A DNA stretch of 64,000 nt from Perognathus longimembris pacificus (lineage: Eukaryota > Chordata > Mammalia > Rodentia > Heteromyidae), in NCBI RefSeq assembly GCF_023159225.1, contig NC_063167.1:16681360-16745359 (forward strand), written 5' to 3'. A program made the position numbers and the translations under genes. Under the pieces are notes generated by a model. The model saw nothing but the letters and a program-made list of their open reading frames with translations, had not been told where the DNA came from and did no database searches. Shown here piece by piece: positions 43,819 through 54,392 of the stretch; positions within the stretch are counted from its first letter, which is position 1; every line of letters begins with the position of its first letter.

Positions 43819-44674
43819 TGTAATGGAGTTCCCCCAAAGTGGGGGACAATGTAATGGGGTCCAAAGTGGGGATGCTCCATCCCTCCAAGAATCCACCACT
43901 CAGTCTTACGCAAAAAGATGATAAAAGGATGGATTTATTGGGGAAGTAAAAAGTGAACTGATGGGCTGGGGATATGGCCTAGTGGCAAGAGTGCTTGCCT
44001 CGTATACATGAGGCCCTGGGTTCAATTCCCCAGCACCACATATACAGAAAACAGCCAGAAGTGGCGCTGTAGCTCAAGTGGCAGAGTGCTAGCCTTGAGC
44101 ACAAAGAAGCCAGGGACAGTGCTCAGGCCCTGAGTCCAAGCGCCAGGACTGGCCAAAAAAAAAAAAAAAAAGTGAACTGACCAGCCTGGGTCATGGCCCA
44201 GACTCGGGAGCTGGGACTGCACGCCTCAGGCCACGCTCGGGGTCAGGTTATAAAGGCAAACACCACATGGTCAAGCCTGCCACACACAGGTGGCCAATGA
44301 AGTTACAACACTTACAGAGCATGCCAGGTCACATGCAGGTGGCCAATGGAGTTACAAACTGCTTCATAGCAACTGTTTGGACTAATCTATCATGTTAGAC
44401 TTGGCGCACAGATTTGGCAGGGCTCACATGATGCAGGCGGTTATGCCTACTCATGCGAGGGCACAGGTTTAACCTAGAACGTTCCACTACTCAGGTGGTC
44501 AAGCAGTTTACACAATCTTATCACAGCATAGGGGAACTTCCCTGGATAGGCTGGGGGAGATCTTAGCGAAGATGGAGTCGGCTTCTGCTCTCTTAAACTA
44601 ATCTGAGATGGAGTCAATCTGATACCCCTCAACAGCCAATGATGGTGCTGGCCAGATCTGATCTCCATATTACA
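43819..44674 (-). mobile_element. Retroviral LTR, minus orientation, carrying a SINE
   Basis: On the minus strand it runs from TGTAATATGGAG to ATTACA, with a TATAA box (about 44250) and AATAAA (about 43932-43942). It is the same family as the solo LTR at 46403-47067 but in opposite orientation. An IDL-Geo SINE (43962-44166) is inserted in it. The outer end at 43819-43860 is duplicated (TGTAATGG... twice, about 31 bases). ACCA lies at both ends but offset by one base, so the duplication is not clean. No internal retroviral genes are seen. Confidence 0.85.
43948..44180 (+). mobile_element. IDL-Geo SINE inside the LTR, 14-bp duplication
   Basis: AAAAAGTGAACTGA at 43948-43961 and 44167-44180; post-dates the LTR. 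Confidence 0.93.
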
Positions 44675-45300
44675 ACCATTAGAGGAGGTAACCATTAGGC
44701 CGCATACTAGATGCAGAACTCAGAAACAAATGACATTTTTTGGGAGGGGGTACTCAGAAACAAAATAGTGAAACCAATTTTAAAAACTCTCCACACTAAA
44801 GAGAACTTACTTTCTTTTTCTCTAACTTGGATAGGGAGATAAGTTTTTACCCAACAGCCTGAAAAACGCCTGGGGAAAGCAAGGGCTTTCCCTTGGGGCA
44901 AAGGGTGGAACAGCCCCAGCTCTTGGGGTAGAGACCTACATTGGGAAGTTTCCAGAAAAAAAGAAAACAAGAAGAGAGGCGATTATCTGAGAGTTTGAAA
45001 GGATCCACAGGATCTTTGTGGAGTTTTAAATGCGGATTTTGAATGGTTGAGTTGGTAGGTGAAGGAGATAGAAGACTGGAGTTAGCCAAAGGAGAAAGAA
45101 CTGCAAATGGCCCTGTGGGCTTGGAAGAAGGAAAAGGGCTTAAAGATGGGTCTTGCTTCCTAGTTCAAGCTGAGAACTTCTGACTCTCAACAGGAGTATT
45201 TAGATATTTTTAAATGTAAATTTTACTTGGTGGGATTTAAATCTGCTGTCTTGCCATACGTTTTCTATTTGTTCCTTCTGTTTTTGGTCCATCTATATTT
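44675..45300. other. Sequence between the two LTRs
   Basis: No retroviral coding similarity seen, so this is not a provirus interior. Unique-looking. Confidence 0.5.
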
Positions 45301-45309
45301 TTGTGTTCC

Positions 45310-45440
45310 TGCTTTTGTTTTTGTTGTTTTGCAACAGGGTTTTGCTACGGGGCCTGGGCTGGCCTCAAACTCCTCCTGCCTCATTGCCAGAATGCGGGAT
45401 GGGATTACAGGCATGAGCTGTCATGCTCAGCTGCTCATTT
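45310..45440 (-). mobile_element. B1-like monomer
   Basis: GGGATTACAGGCATGAGC and AACAGGGTTTTGCTACG on plus are the complement of B1. Confidence 0.75.
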
Positions 45441-45499
45441 CCTGCTTTCTTCTGTACTGAGGTTTGTTTTTGTTTTGTTTTGTTTTGTTCAATAACCCC

Positions 45500-45660
45500 A
45501 CTTTAATCTCTCTTGTATCTTAGTTATATTGCTTTTATAAAACTCTGGTGACTATCCTAGGATTTTTAACACACATATTTAACTTATGACAATCTACCTT
45601 CATATGCTATTATGTGATTTCTGTACATTTTTAGAGCCTTAACCTGTACATGGAAGAAAC
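45500..45660. mobile_element. Old L1-like fragment
   Basis: Text around CTGGTGACTATCCTAGG and TTAACTTATGACAATCTAC resembles ancient L1. 46211-46330 may be more of the same element, split by the SINE at 45994-46198. Confidence 0.35.
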
Positions 45661-45699
45661 AATATGTTTCCAGCTCCTTCCTACAATTTTCTGCGTTTT

Positions 45700-45900
45700 T
45701 ACTCTCAGACGTTTGCTGGAGTTTGAACTCAGGACCTGATGCAAGCGCTCTATCAGCTGAGCCACACCTGAATCCTTTTGCTTTTAGTTTGTTTTTCAGA
45801 TAGGTGCTCAAACATTTGCCAGGTCTGGTTTGGAATGATATCCTCTGACCTCTTCCTCTCGTGTAGTTGGGATTATAGGCATGCAATACCCTGCCTGGCC
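45700..45900 (-). mobile_element. ID/B1 composite SINE (B4 or B1-dID type)
   Basis: An antisense ID-like part (GTTTGAACTCAGGACCTGATG, 45718-45770) is followed by an antisense B1-like part (TTTTTCAGATAGGTGCTCAAAC to GGGATTATAGGCATG). Confidence 0.6.
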
Positions 45901-45981
45901 TGCATTTTCTTTTTAAATTCCTTAGAAACTGCATATGATACATTGTTAACTATTTTTACTCTAGTCGGTTATATTTTAATT

Positions 45982-46210
45982 AAGAATTAAGAGGGCTGGG
46001 GATATAGCCTAGTGGCAAGAGTGCCTGCCTCGGATACACGAGGCCCTAGGTTCGATTCCCCAGCACCACATATACAGAAAACGGCCAGAAGCGGCGCTGT
46101 GGCTCAAGTTGGCAGAGTGCTAGCCTTGAGCGGGAAGAAGCCAGGGACAGTGCTCAGGCCCGGAGTCCAAGGCCCAAGACTGGCCAAAAAAAAAAAAAAA
46201 GAATTAAGAG
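45982..46210 (+). mobile_element. IDL-Geo SINE with 12-bp duplication
   Basis: AAGAATTAAGAG at 45982-45993 and 46199-46210. Confidence 0.92.
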
Positions 46211-46402
46211 AAGTATTTTTTATTGTTACCTTATTTTCTACCATTTCAGTAGTCTTTGTTTCCTTGTGTAGCTCCAACTTGCATCTCGTGTCATCCTCCT
46301 GAAGACGGTCTCTTGGCAGTGAGTTTTTCTAGCTCTTTTCCTTCCCTGGTGAGCTTTCTGTAATCTGTGCACCCATGCCAAGGTCCCTGGTACTATACCT
46401 AG

Positions 46403-47067
46403 TGTAATATGGAGGTCAGATCTGGCCAGCACCATAATTGGCTATTGAGGGGTGTCAGATTGACTCCATCTCAGATTAGTTTAAGAGAGCAGAAGCCGAC
46501 TCCATCTTCGCTAAGATCTCCCCCAGCCTATCCAGGGAAGTTCCCCTATTCTGTGATAAGATTGTGTAAACTGCTTGACCACCTGAGTAGTGGAACATTC
46601 TAGGTTAAACCTGTGCCCTCGCATGAGTAGACGTATCCGCCTGCATCATGTGAGCCCCACCAAATCCATGTGCCAAGTCTAACTAACATGATAGGTTGGT
46701 TCAAACAGTTTCTACGAGGCAGATTGTAACTCCACTGGCCATCTGCGTGTGAGCTGGCATGCTCTGTAAGTGTTGTAACCTCATTGGCCACCTGTGTGTG
46801 GCAGGCTTGACCATGTGGTGTTTGCCTTTATAACCCGACCCTGAGCGTAGCCTGGGATGCATTGTCCCAGTTCCTCAGTCTGGGCTGTGGCCCTGGCCAT
46901 CCAGCCTGCTTTTTACCGTCGGCAGTTTCAGCTCCAGAGTCTGGGCCATGACCCTGGCCAGTCAGTATACTTTTTACTTCCCCAATAAATCCATCTTTTT
47001 ACTTGAGACTGTCTCTGAGTGGTGGACTCTTGGAGGAATTGGGATTTCCCACCCCCATCCCATTACA
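46403..47067 (+). mobile_element. Solo LTR with 5-bp target-site duplication
   Basis: Begins TGTAAT, ends ATTACA, flanked by perfect CCTAG repeats (46398-46402, 47068-47072). TTTATAA (about 46829) and AATAAA (about 46984) mark promoter and polyadenylation signals. 665 bp. No gag, pol or env remains, so it is a recombined relic. The family name and class are not certain; a 5-bp duplication would fit an ERVL-like element among others. Confidence 0.9.
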
Positions 47068-47072
47068 CCTAG

Positions 47073-47508
47073 TACTTGGTATGCTGTGCCCCAGGGAGAG
47101 AGGTGGGTTTCTCTGCTGTCCTGGTCTAGACTCAGTGTCATGTTTTATGACCACAGGGCCTTGCATGTGCTAAGCAAAGACATAGCCCAGCCTCCATCTT
47201 AGGCTGTAAACATCTGGGCTCCAGCCTGGGGTTTTCTCAGCATTCCTGCCCAGCCTCATGGTGTTGTGCTGCAGTGTCAGGAGACCTTAGCTGGGGTCCT
47301 GTACGATCCTGTCTGTTCTAGAGGGGCCCAGGGTGGTTTGCTTCTCACCTTCCCCCAGCTGCAGTGAGTCTTTACTTGTGTCACATGGGGAGAGGGTGTT
47401 TCCTACCCACCCACCATCTAGGCAGATGGGTTTTGCTTCTGTTCCTCCCCCAGAATTAGTAAGTCTTTGCTGAAACCAGGCATGTTATTGCTTCTCCTAC
47501 CCCAGATG

Positions 47509-47510
<2 letters not shown>
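47073..47510. other. Non-repetitive intergenic sequence
   Basis: Nothing recognised; pyrimidine-rich towards the end. Confidence 0.45.
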
Positions 47511-47563
<53 letters not shown>

Positions 47564-47780
47564 ACATTGGAGCTTGAATTCAGGGCCTTGTGTTCTCACT
47601 CACCTTTTCTGCTCATGGCTGATGCTTTGCTACTTGAGCCACACCTTTGGTTCTGGCTTTTTGCTGGTTATCTGGAGATGTGTCACAAAGATTGTCCACA
47701 GCTGGCTTTGAAATTCCATCCTCTGCTCTCAGACGCCTGAGTAGCTAGGATACAGGTGTGAGCCACCAGCTCCTGGCTCA
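47511..47780 (-). mobile_element. (TG)n and 7SL-Geo SINE
   Basis: TG repeats 47511-47560 replace the SINE tail; antisense element to 47778. Confidence 0.85.
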
Positions 47781-48119
47781 GATGCCTATTGTTTGCTGAA
47801 AAGAAAGAATGGTCTGAGAAGGCTTGTGGGACTCCTGCTCATCCCTCTGCGGCAGCCCATTATCTCTCTGCATACTCCAAGCACCTGTTCTCATTCCCCA
47901 GTTCCAACCTTTCTTGTGAAAGAAGTTCATCCCTTGGAGCTTGGATAAGTACAAATTCTCTTTATGTCTAGAGCCCTGATCTATACAAATTGATCTCCTA
48001 GCATGCACTTGATCTTCAAAACCGTGTTAAGTTTTAGCTGATTTCTTCTTCCTTCTTAGATAGACGGTAAATATGACATTTGGTTTCCTTGTACTCTTCA
48101 GCTTTTTTTTCCTTTTTTT

Positions 48120-48352
48120 TCCCATTTATTTAGTGCCAGTAGTGAGGCTTGAACTTGGGGCCTCATGATCTCATTTGCCTTTTTCTTTTAAAGTGTATGT
48201 TCTACCACCTCAGCCGTAGCTCAAGCTTTCTGTGGTTACTTGGAGATAAGCGTCTCATGGACTTTTCTGCCTGGGCTGGCTTTGAACTTTGATCCTCAGA
48301 TCTCATCTTCCTGAGTAGTTAGGATTACAAGCACAAACCACTGGTGCTTGGC
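48120..48352 (-). mobile_element. 7SL-Geo SINE
   Basis: Antisense, diverged; T-rich end at 48104-48130. Confidence 0.82.
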
Positions 48353-49480
48353 AGAATTAACCTTTTAATTGGGGAATAGCAAGGTTCTAGAAGTGCAGAG
48401 ATATTGTTGTAGCTATTTTTGGAAAACACAATCTGTCACACTGTGGGAAGAGTGTTGCAGTAGAGAGAATGCTTGAGCAAGTCTTCCTGAGGGAGAAACA
48501 GGGTGAATCTAACCACATAAAGACCAGCCTAGTAAGGCTAGTGCATAGCCAAGAAGAAACTGATAGAAGGCTTACTAGGACAAGAAAAGCAAAAGTCTTC
48601 ATTCTACCTTGAGGAGTTGTTAATCTTTTATTTTGGTCACTCAATTGATCAACTGAGGTGGAAGTCTCCTTAACTAATATTAAATACACATGGTTCCTTA
48701 TCCTGTTAGCTCCAAGTCTCTGATTTTCTGTTGCACCTCAACTTTCCTGTCAGGCTCTAGGTTCACCATGAACATGTTTCAGACTCTCTTCCCCCTTAAA
48801 ACATTGGTTGCTAGCTACTTCCTGGGGACAGACTTTGCATGCATCTCTACAAAACTTGTTGCTTTGACCATAGATGTATTTCTTACTATATTGTGTCTAG
48901 AACAGTGCCTTTGCCTTTGTAAGATTGATATCTGCTAAGTTCTGTATTTGATACAGTGTGGGTATTCAGTGAATCTCTGATAACTGAACGCATCTCCCCT
49001 GATCAAACACTGCTCCATGCCTCTGGGAATATAATCTGAACTCAATTCTTTCCATTAGGCTTCACCTCTCTTACTCAAACTGACCCCTTGGGAAATTTGA
49101 CTGCAACCAATATGGTCTTATTAGTGCCTGTCACTCAGCCTCTGCCAGACCTTCACTTAGGCTGTTGATTATCAGCTAAAATCTAAAACTAAGTTTTCAT
49201 GATGTACTAGGAGAACAAGTATATCTATGCAACGTGTAAGTACTTAATATATTGTGCAAGAAGTTGTCTGGTTTGGAAAGCTCTCTGCCATCAGCCCCAT
49301 TGCAACATTGTTTAACACAGTAAAAGACAGTAGTAGGGATGGTTAAACAATATGGTGGTAACTTTACTCAGTGCTCTGGTACATAGCTGGGGGTATCCCG
49401 CTCTCTCACCAAGAGCACCTTTTCATATGCAGATTTGCAGCTTGTGTATTTCATTTTGTGAAATATCTATTTTGTTTGTC
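48353..49480. other. Mostly non-repetitive intergenic sequence
   Basis: Faint MIR/L2-like text at 48880-48990 (GAACAGTGCCTTTGCC). Otherwise nothing recognised. Confidence 0.4.
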
Positions 49481-49650
49481 CTTCCTTCCTTCTTTCCTCC
49501 CTCCCTCCCTCCCTCCCTCCTTCCTTCCCTCCCTCCCTCCCTGCCTCCTTCCTTCCTTCCTTCCTTCTTTCCTCTCTCCCTCCCTCCCTCCCTCCCTCTC
49601 TCCCTCCCTCCCTTCCTTCCTTCCTTCCTTCCTTCCTTCCTCTTCTTTTC
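49480..49650 (+). repeat. CCTT/CCCT tract
   Basis: About 165 bases of CCTTCCTTCCCTCCC units, nearly all pyrimidine, at the tail end of an antisense SINE. Confidence 0.93.
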
Positions 49651-49654
49651 TTTC

Positions 49655-49810
49655 TTTTTGTGCTGGTTCTGGGGCTTGAACTAGTCTGAAGGTTAGAGCT
49701 CTGTCACTTGAATGATACCTCCACTTCTGGCTTTTTTTTGGTGGTTATTACCTTTTTTTATTTTGGTGCCAGTACAGGATCTTGAACTTAAGGCCTCATT
49801 TCTACACAGC

Positions 49811-49874
<64 letters not shown>

Positions 49875-50330
49875 GTCCTGGGGCTTGAACTCAATGCCTG
49901 GGCACTGACTCTGAGCTTCTTTGGCTCATGGCTAGCCCTCTACTATTTTTTTTTTTTTTTTTTTTTTTTTGGCCAGTCCTGGGCCTTGGACTCCAGGCCT
50001 GAGCACTGTCCCTGGCTTCTTCCCGCTCAAGGCTAGCACTCTGCCACTTGAGCCACAGCGCCGCTTCTGGCCGTTTTCTGTATATGTGGTGCTGGGGAAT
50101 CGAACCTAGGGCCTCGTGTATCCGAGGCAGGCACTCTTGCCACTAGGCTATATCCCCAGCCCATAGCCCTCTACTATTTGAATTACAGCTCTACCACTGA
50201 CTTTTTAGTGTTTGCTTGGAGATAAAAGTCTCATGGATTTCCTGCTTAGACTGGCTTTGAAATTTGTTCCTCAGATATCAACCTTCTGAGTAGCTAGGAT
50301 TTACAGGTGGGAGATACCAGTGCCTGGCCC
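49655..50330 (-). mobile_element. SINE cluster with (TG)n and nested IDL-Geo
   Basis: Partial antisense SINE 49655-49745; TG repeats 49813-49871; antisense 7SL-Geo 49872-49948 plus 50180-50327 split by an IDL-Geo (49949-50163) flanked by TAGCCCTCTACTATTT at 49933-49948 and 50164-50179. Confidence 0.9.
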
Positions 50331-50334
50331 CATA

Positions 50335-50510
50335 CAACTTTTTTACTCATGGTTAGGCTCTACCACTTGGAACACATCTCTAGTTCTACCTTTTTGCTGG
50401 TTAATTGGAGATAAATTGATTAGAGGATTTGTCTGCCTGGACTGACTTAGAACTGAGCCTCAGATTTTAGCCTGAGTAGCTAAGATTATAGATGTGTGCT
50501 ACCTATCCTG
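50335..50510 (-). mobile_element. 7SL-Geo SINE, truncated
   Basis: Starts inside the right monomer (ACTCATGGTTAGGCTC). Confidence 0.78.
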
Positions 50511-50937
50511 ATTACATTAACTGGTTATATGGTACTTCTCTATATGTTTAAGCCACAGTTCACCTGTCAATTTCCCTAAAAATGGGGAAAATGGAGTCTT
50601 GACATTTTGCTATACTGGTAGGACTGCATGTTAGTATCTCCTGTGCACATTTCCAACAGGGCCGCTACAGTTTTAGGAGTATTAGCCTGCAAAAATATGA
50701 GCACCTTCCATTTTAGGTTGAAAATTTTTGCTTTTGCATAGATGTCTAATAAGGAGTAGGAAATTGTGATGCTAGCGACTATCTCTGCAAAGCCATTGAA
50801 TCAGTTGGAATATTCCCTGGTGCTTTGCAGAGGGAAAAAGTTGTGTTCACCGCCATAATCTTTATTTGAATACTCTTTGTTTCCAAAAACCATATCAGAA
50901 CATTGCAATTGGTCTCTTAATATAAAATTCAGTCCAA
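50511..50937. other. Non-repetitive intergenic sequence
   Basis: Nothing recognised. Confidence 0.5.
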
Positions 50938-51148
50938 GGCTGGGAATGCGTGTGGCTCAGTGGTAGAGTGCTTCCCTAGCATGCATGAAGCCCTGGGTTC
51001 GATTCCTCAGCACCACATAAACAGAAAAAAGCCAGAAGTGGCGCTGTGGCTCAAGCGGTAGGATGCTAGCCTTGAGCAAAAAGAAGCCAGGGACAGTGCT
51101 CAGGCCCTGAGTCGAAGCCCCAGGACTGGCAAAACAACAACAACAAAA
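50938..51148 (+). mobile_element. IDL-Geo SINE
   Basis: Complete; tail AACAACAACAAC. Confidence 0.92.
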
Positions 51149-51269
51149 AGCAATCCAACCACTTCTAGAGTGTTCTGAACATGACTATACAGCCTGTACT
51201 TCAATACTGTCAGAGACAGAGCTCAATCTTCCAAAGTGGCTCAGCTCTATTAACATGAAAAAATACTCT

Positions 51270-51280
51270 GTGTGTGTGTA

Positions 51281-51334
<54 letters not shown>

Positions 51335-51510
51335 TTAGGATCAAACCCAGGGCCTCATGCATACCAGGCAACTCAGGTCTATTAGACAGAAGATTTTCTC
51401 TTTGATTAATCTGCCTGGGATATGTGGCAGATTTTGTGCAGTGTTTGTGATTGATTCCAGGGTCTTGTACATGTTAGCCAAATGCTTACCATTGAGCTAC
51501 ATCCCCATCC
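51270..51510 (-). repeat. (TG)n with two ID-like fragments
   Basis: TG repeats 51270-51331; ID-like text at 51335-51372 and 51440-51510. Confidence 0.75.
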
Positions 51511-51539
51511 CTTAACTTCCTTTTGGGTTTTTTTTCCCT

Positions 51540-51620
51540 ATGTAAAATAGGAGTAAGAATGACACCTAACTCATAAGGTGATTATAATGATCAAATGAGT
51601 TAGTTATGTGAATGCCTGTG
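51540..51620 (+). mobile_element. MIR relic
   Basis: TGTAAAATAGGAGTAAGAATG and TCATAAGGTGATTATAATGATCAAATGAG in MIR order. Confidence 0.6.
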
Positions 51621-51721
51621 TGCACACGTGTGTGTATATATACACACATATATACACATACACATATGTGGAAATTCATGAAAGGTTGAATGAGAATCTG
51701 ACAGGAAATACCCAATAGTAT

Positions 51722-52015
51722 GTTGGGTGTGGTGGCTCATGCCTATAATCCTGGCTACTCAGGAAGGGGAGATCTAGAGGATTGTGATTGGAGGCCAGCT
51801 TGAGCAAAAAAAGTTCTTCTGCCCGCCCCCAAACTCAGCTAATACAAGTTGGGTGAGGTGATGTGTGCCTGACATCCCAGTTACCTAGGAAGTGTAAATT
51901 GGTGGATCATGGTCCAAGCCAGCCCAGGGCATAAACAATCAGATCCTAAGAAAAATATAACTGAAGTTACAAGAGCAGAAACATGGCTCAAATGGTTGAG
52001 TATCTGTCTATTTAA
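51722..52015 (+). mobile_element. Two 7SL-type SINEs
   Basis: 51722-51820 (GTGTGGTGGCTCATGCC) and 51845-51995 (GGGTGAGGTGATGTGTGCC). Confidence 0.75.
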
Positions 52016-52242
52016 TTAATTAATTATTTATTTTTGCCAGTCCTGGGCCTTGGACTCCAGGCCTGAGCACTGTCCTTGGCTTCTTTATGCTCAAAGCTAG
52101 CGCTCTGCCACTTGAGCCACAGCGCCACTTCTGGCCATTTTCTGTATATGTGGTGCTGGGGAATTGAACCCAGGGCTTCATGTATATGAGGCAAGTACTT
52201 TTGCTACTAGGCCATATTCCCAGCCCCCTGAGTATCTGTCTA
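51997..52242 (-). mobile_element. IDL-Geo SINE with 14-bp duplication
   Basis: TGAGTATCTGTCTA at 51997-52010 and 52229-52242. Confidence 0.92.
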
Positions 52243-52514
52243 GTAAGTGCAATATCCTGAATTCAAAATCCCAGTACCACTAATAAATAATCATTAGTAG
52301 CTATAGATTTATAAGTCTTCCTGTTATCTGCTGCTCACTACTGTCAAACATTCATTCTAACAACAAATATTTCCTGAGTGTCTGCTATAAACTGCCAGGA
52401 AACAGAAGCATGTCCACTCTTTTGTCAACATTTCTAAGAACTTCTGTAATCTTACCACCTAGAAAAAGGGGTTCAAATAATGGTGGTTCTGGATTAGAAT
52501 AATCTGGGTTTTAA

Positions 52515-52558
52515 TCTCTCTGTCTCTGTCTGTCTCTCTGTCTGTCTCTCTGTCTCTG

Positions 52559-52601
<43 letters not shown>

Positions 52602-52602
52602 G
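52515..52602 (+). repeat. TCTG/TC repeat
   Basis: TCTGTCTCTCTGTC units turning into pure TC. Confidence 0.92.
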
Positions 52603-52979
52603 CCACTGAGCTACATCGCTGTCCCTGGGTTTTAATCTTAACTGTACTACCTCCTAAGGGTGTGACTGTAGAAGTGTTGTTCATGTTCTATAATGTGAGC
52701 TATTATTCAGCCTAATTTATCCAATCGTCTAACCAAGGTTGCCTCCTTAAACTGTAGAACTACGAGTAGATAGTCGCAATGCTTTTTTCTAGCCCCAAAG
52801 TCTATGATTTCTTTATATTTGGAAAAACAGTTATGGGGAGAAAGAATGACCACAATGTTTTTAGAAAAGCTGAATTCACAAGGATAGGTTCTTCTAGAAA
52901 TGATGGATTCAGCTTTGGGAGCTGCTCAAGGTAGAGGCTGTTTGATTTTCATCAGAGGGACAGAGAATGTTTAAAATGT

Positions 52980-53180
52980 TGATTCTGGAGTCAGGCAAAT
53001 CTGAGTTTGAGCTTTAACTTGCTCCCTTTCAGCTGGGTAAACCCTTTTCTGCTTCAGCTTCCTCTTCAAAACACAGACAGCAACTTTACCTACCTAGGGG
53101 ACCCTGCCCAATATAATGGAAATAAAAGTCAATTAGTATGATCTGATAAATGGCACCCTGTGGGTGAGTGACAAGTTTAC
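52980..53180 (+). mobile_element. MIR relic
   Basis: GATTCTGGAGTCAGGCAAATCTGAG and TCAGCTGGGTAAACCC with CTTCAGCTTCCTCTTC follow sense MIR order. Confidence 0.65.
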
Positions 53181-53777
53181 CTTCTCAGAATTTGATGGCT
53201 GACAGTCTTCCTTTTCTCATTTGAGACTCCGGGTACCTGCCTTGAAAAGTTAGGCATCGTGCCTACCTTCTCACCTTGGTAACTTTCTCACAGTGTAGGG
53301 TGTCTCCCTCAGACTTAGGGCTGGCTGGAATGGCCTCTCTTCCTCAGAGGTGAGATCAGCAATGACTCCAGCAGTCTCTCTTGGACGTTAGCTCCTATCA
53401 ATCAGCCTTAGACTTCCCACAGTGTGCGTGGCTGACTACCCTCCAAGAGACTCTGTGTAGGACCAATCCTCCTCAGGCCCTGGAAACACCATAATGAAAT
53501 TGATGCTCCAGTAAACCTTCCAAGCCAGAAAGAGTGGGCTGAAGCTTAGCTCTGAAAGACCCTGAGCCCTAGCCTGAGGGTTACCCCAATTCAGGAGCTC
53601 AGGCAGTCTTGACTCCAGGCTGTGTTCTGGGTGCTAATGGTTGAGTGTGTGGGGGCGGGCCCCAGAAGCCGTCTTAGGGAGCATTGTACCGGATGGTAGG
53701 GTGGGAGGCGCGTCCAAGTAACTAATGGCAACTGGGAGGGGCAAGCCTGCTCTGCAGGAGCGCCTCGACGGTGAAAG

Positions 53778-53797
53778 ACTACAACTCCCAGAATGCC
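53778..53797 (+). promoter_or_regulatory. ZNF143/STAF binding motif
   Basis: ACTACAACTCCCAGAATGCC is a near-perfect match to the long composite element ACTACAnnTCCCAGnATGC found in housekeeping promoters and bound by ZNF143. Confidence 0.8.
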
Positions 53798-53827
53798 CCA
53801 GGGGTCAGCCCGGCTTTCCCACCTGCC

Positions 53828-53868
53828 CATTGGCTGCCAGTCGCGCGAACGGCGAAGTGGATTGGCTA
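53828..53868. promoter_or_regulatory. Two inverted CCAAT boxes
   Basis: CATTGGCTG (about 53828) and GATTGGCTAA (about 53861) are NF-Y-type CCAAT boxes on the minus strand, about 33 bases apart, between the ZNF143 site and the likely start. Confidence 0.6.
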
Positions 53869-53952
53869 AGGGAGAGCGGGACTCTCCCACTAGCATGTTA
53901 GTAGGCGCCGCCGGCAGCAGACGTTGACCGTGCGCGGGGAGGGGGGGTGGGG

Positions 53953-53970
53953 GAGCTGGGGCCCCAGCTC
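53953..53970. repeat. 18-bp perfect palindrome in the WDTC1 island
   Basis: GAGCTGGGGCCCCAGCTC equals its own reverse complement. It follows a G-rich run (53937-53952) and precedes a YY1-like GCCATTCT element. Confidence 0.85.
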
Positions 53971-54051
53971 GCCATTCTGGAAACTACTGGGCGCTGTCTC
54001 CGTAGCGTAGCCGCGGGCTGTGAGGCACCAGGCCGGCGCGGAGACTGCGCG

Positions 54052-54062
54052 GCGCAGGCGCA
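54052..54062. promoter_or_regulatory. NRF1-type site
   Basis: GCGCAGGCGCA matches the NRF1 consensus of CpG-island promoters. Confidence 0.6.
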
Positions 54063-54069
54063 GTGCGGG

Positions 54070-54392
54070 GCTTCTCCCGGGTCCCTAGACAGCTGGAGGA
54101 GATAAACAGAGGAGGAGGAGGGAGGGGAGTGCGTGTGTGAGAGCGCGCGAGGGAGTGTGAGTGTGTGTGAGCGCGGGTGTGAGGCGGTGCGCAGGGGCGG
54201 GCGGAGGCGCTGTCCGGCCTCGGCCAGGCGCCGGGCGGGGAGCATGGGAAGAGGCTAGAGCTGCCCGGGCCCTCAGCCCCCTTCCCGGGATCCGCGCCCC
54301 TCACTCCCGGGAGAGGGGCCGGGCCCCCGGACGGACATGGGCTCCTGAAGTTGCGCTGCTGCTGCTGCTGGTCCCGGGAAGAGACCTGACAG
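54070..54392 (+). other. WDTC1: Predicted non-coding exon 1 of WDTC1
   Basis: The 3' end is set by CTGACAG|GTACGGGT, a good donor at 54393. The 5' end is a guess just downstream of the NRF1-type site. The exon holds a short CTG run (about 54356-54370) and two minimal upstream ORFs, ATG at 54244 (MGRG, stop) and ATG at 54336 (MGS, stop). No ORF continues in frame through the donor from an ATG, so the main start is presumably in exon 2, beyond the window. Identity rests on synteny. Confidence 0.55.

Larger units (their letters stand above)
17350..53590. other. Intergenic interval between SLC9A1 and the inferred WDTC1
   Basis: No ORF here looks like a cellular gene. Every sizeable reading frame examined falls in a SINE, L1, microsatellite or chance open frame. 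The interval is the space between two divergently transcribed genes. Confidence 0.7.

Noticed and set aside
43819..47067. A complete provirus between the two LTRs
   Set aside because: The LTRs point in opposite directions, the plus copy has its own duplication, and no retroviral coding similarity lies between.
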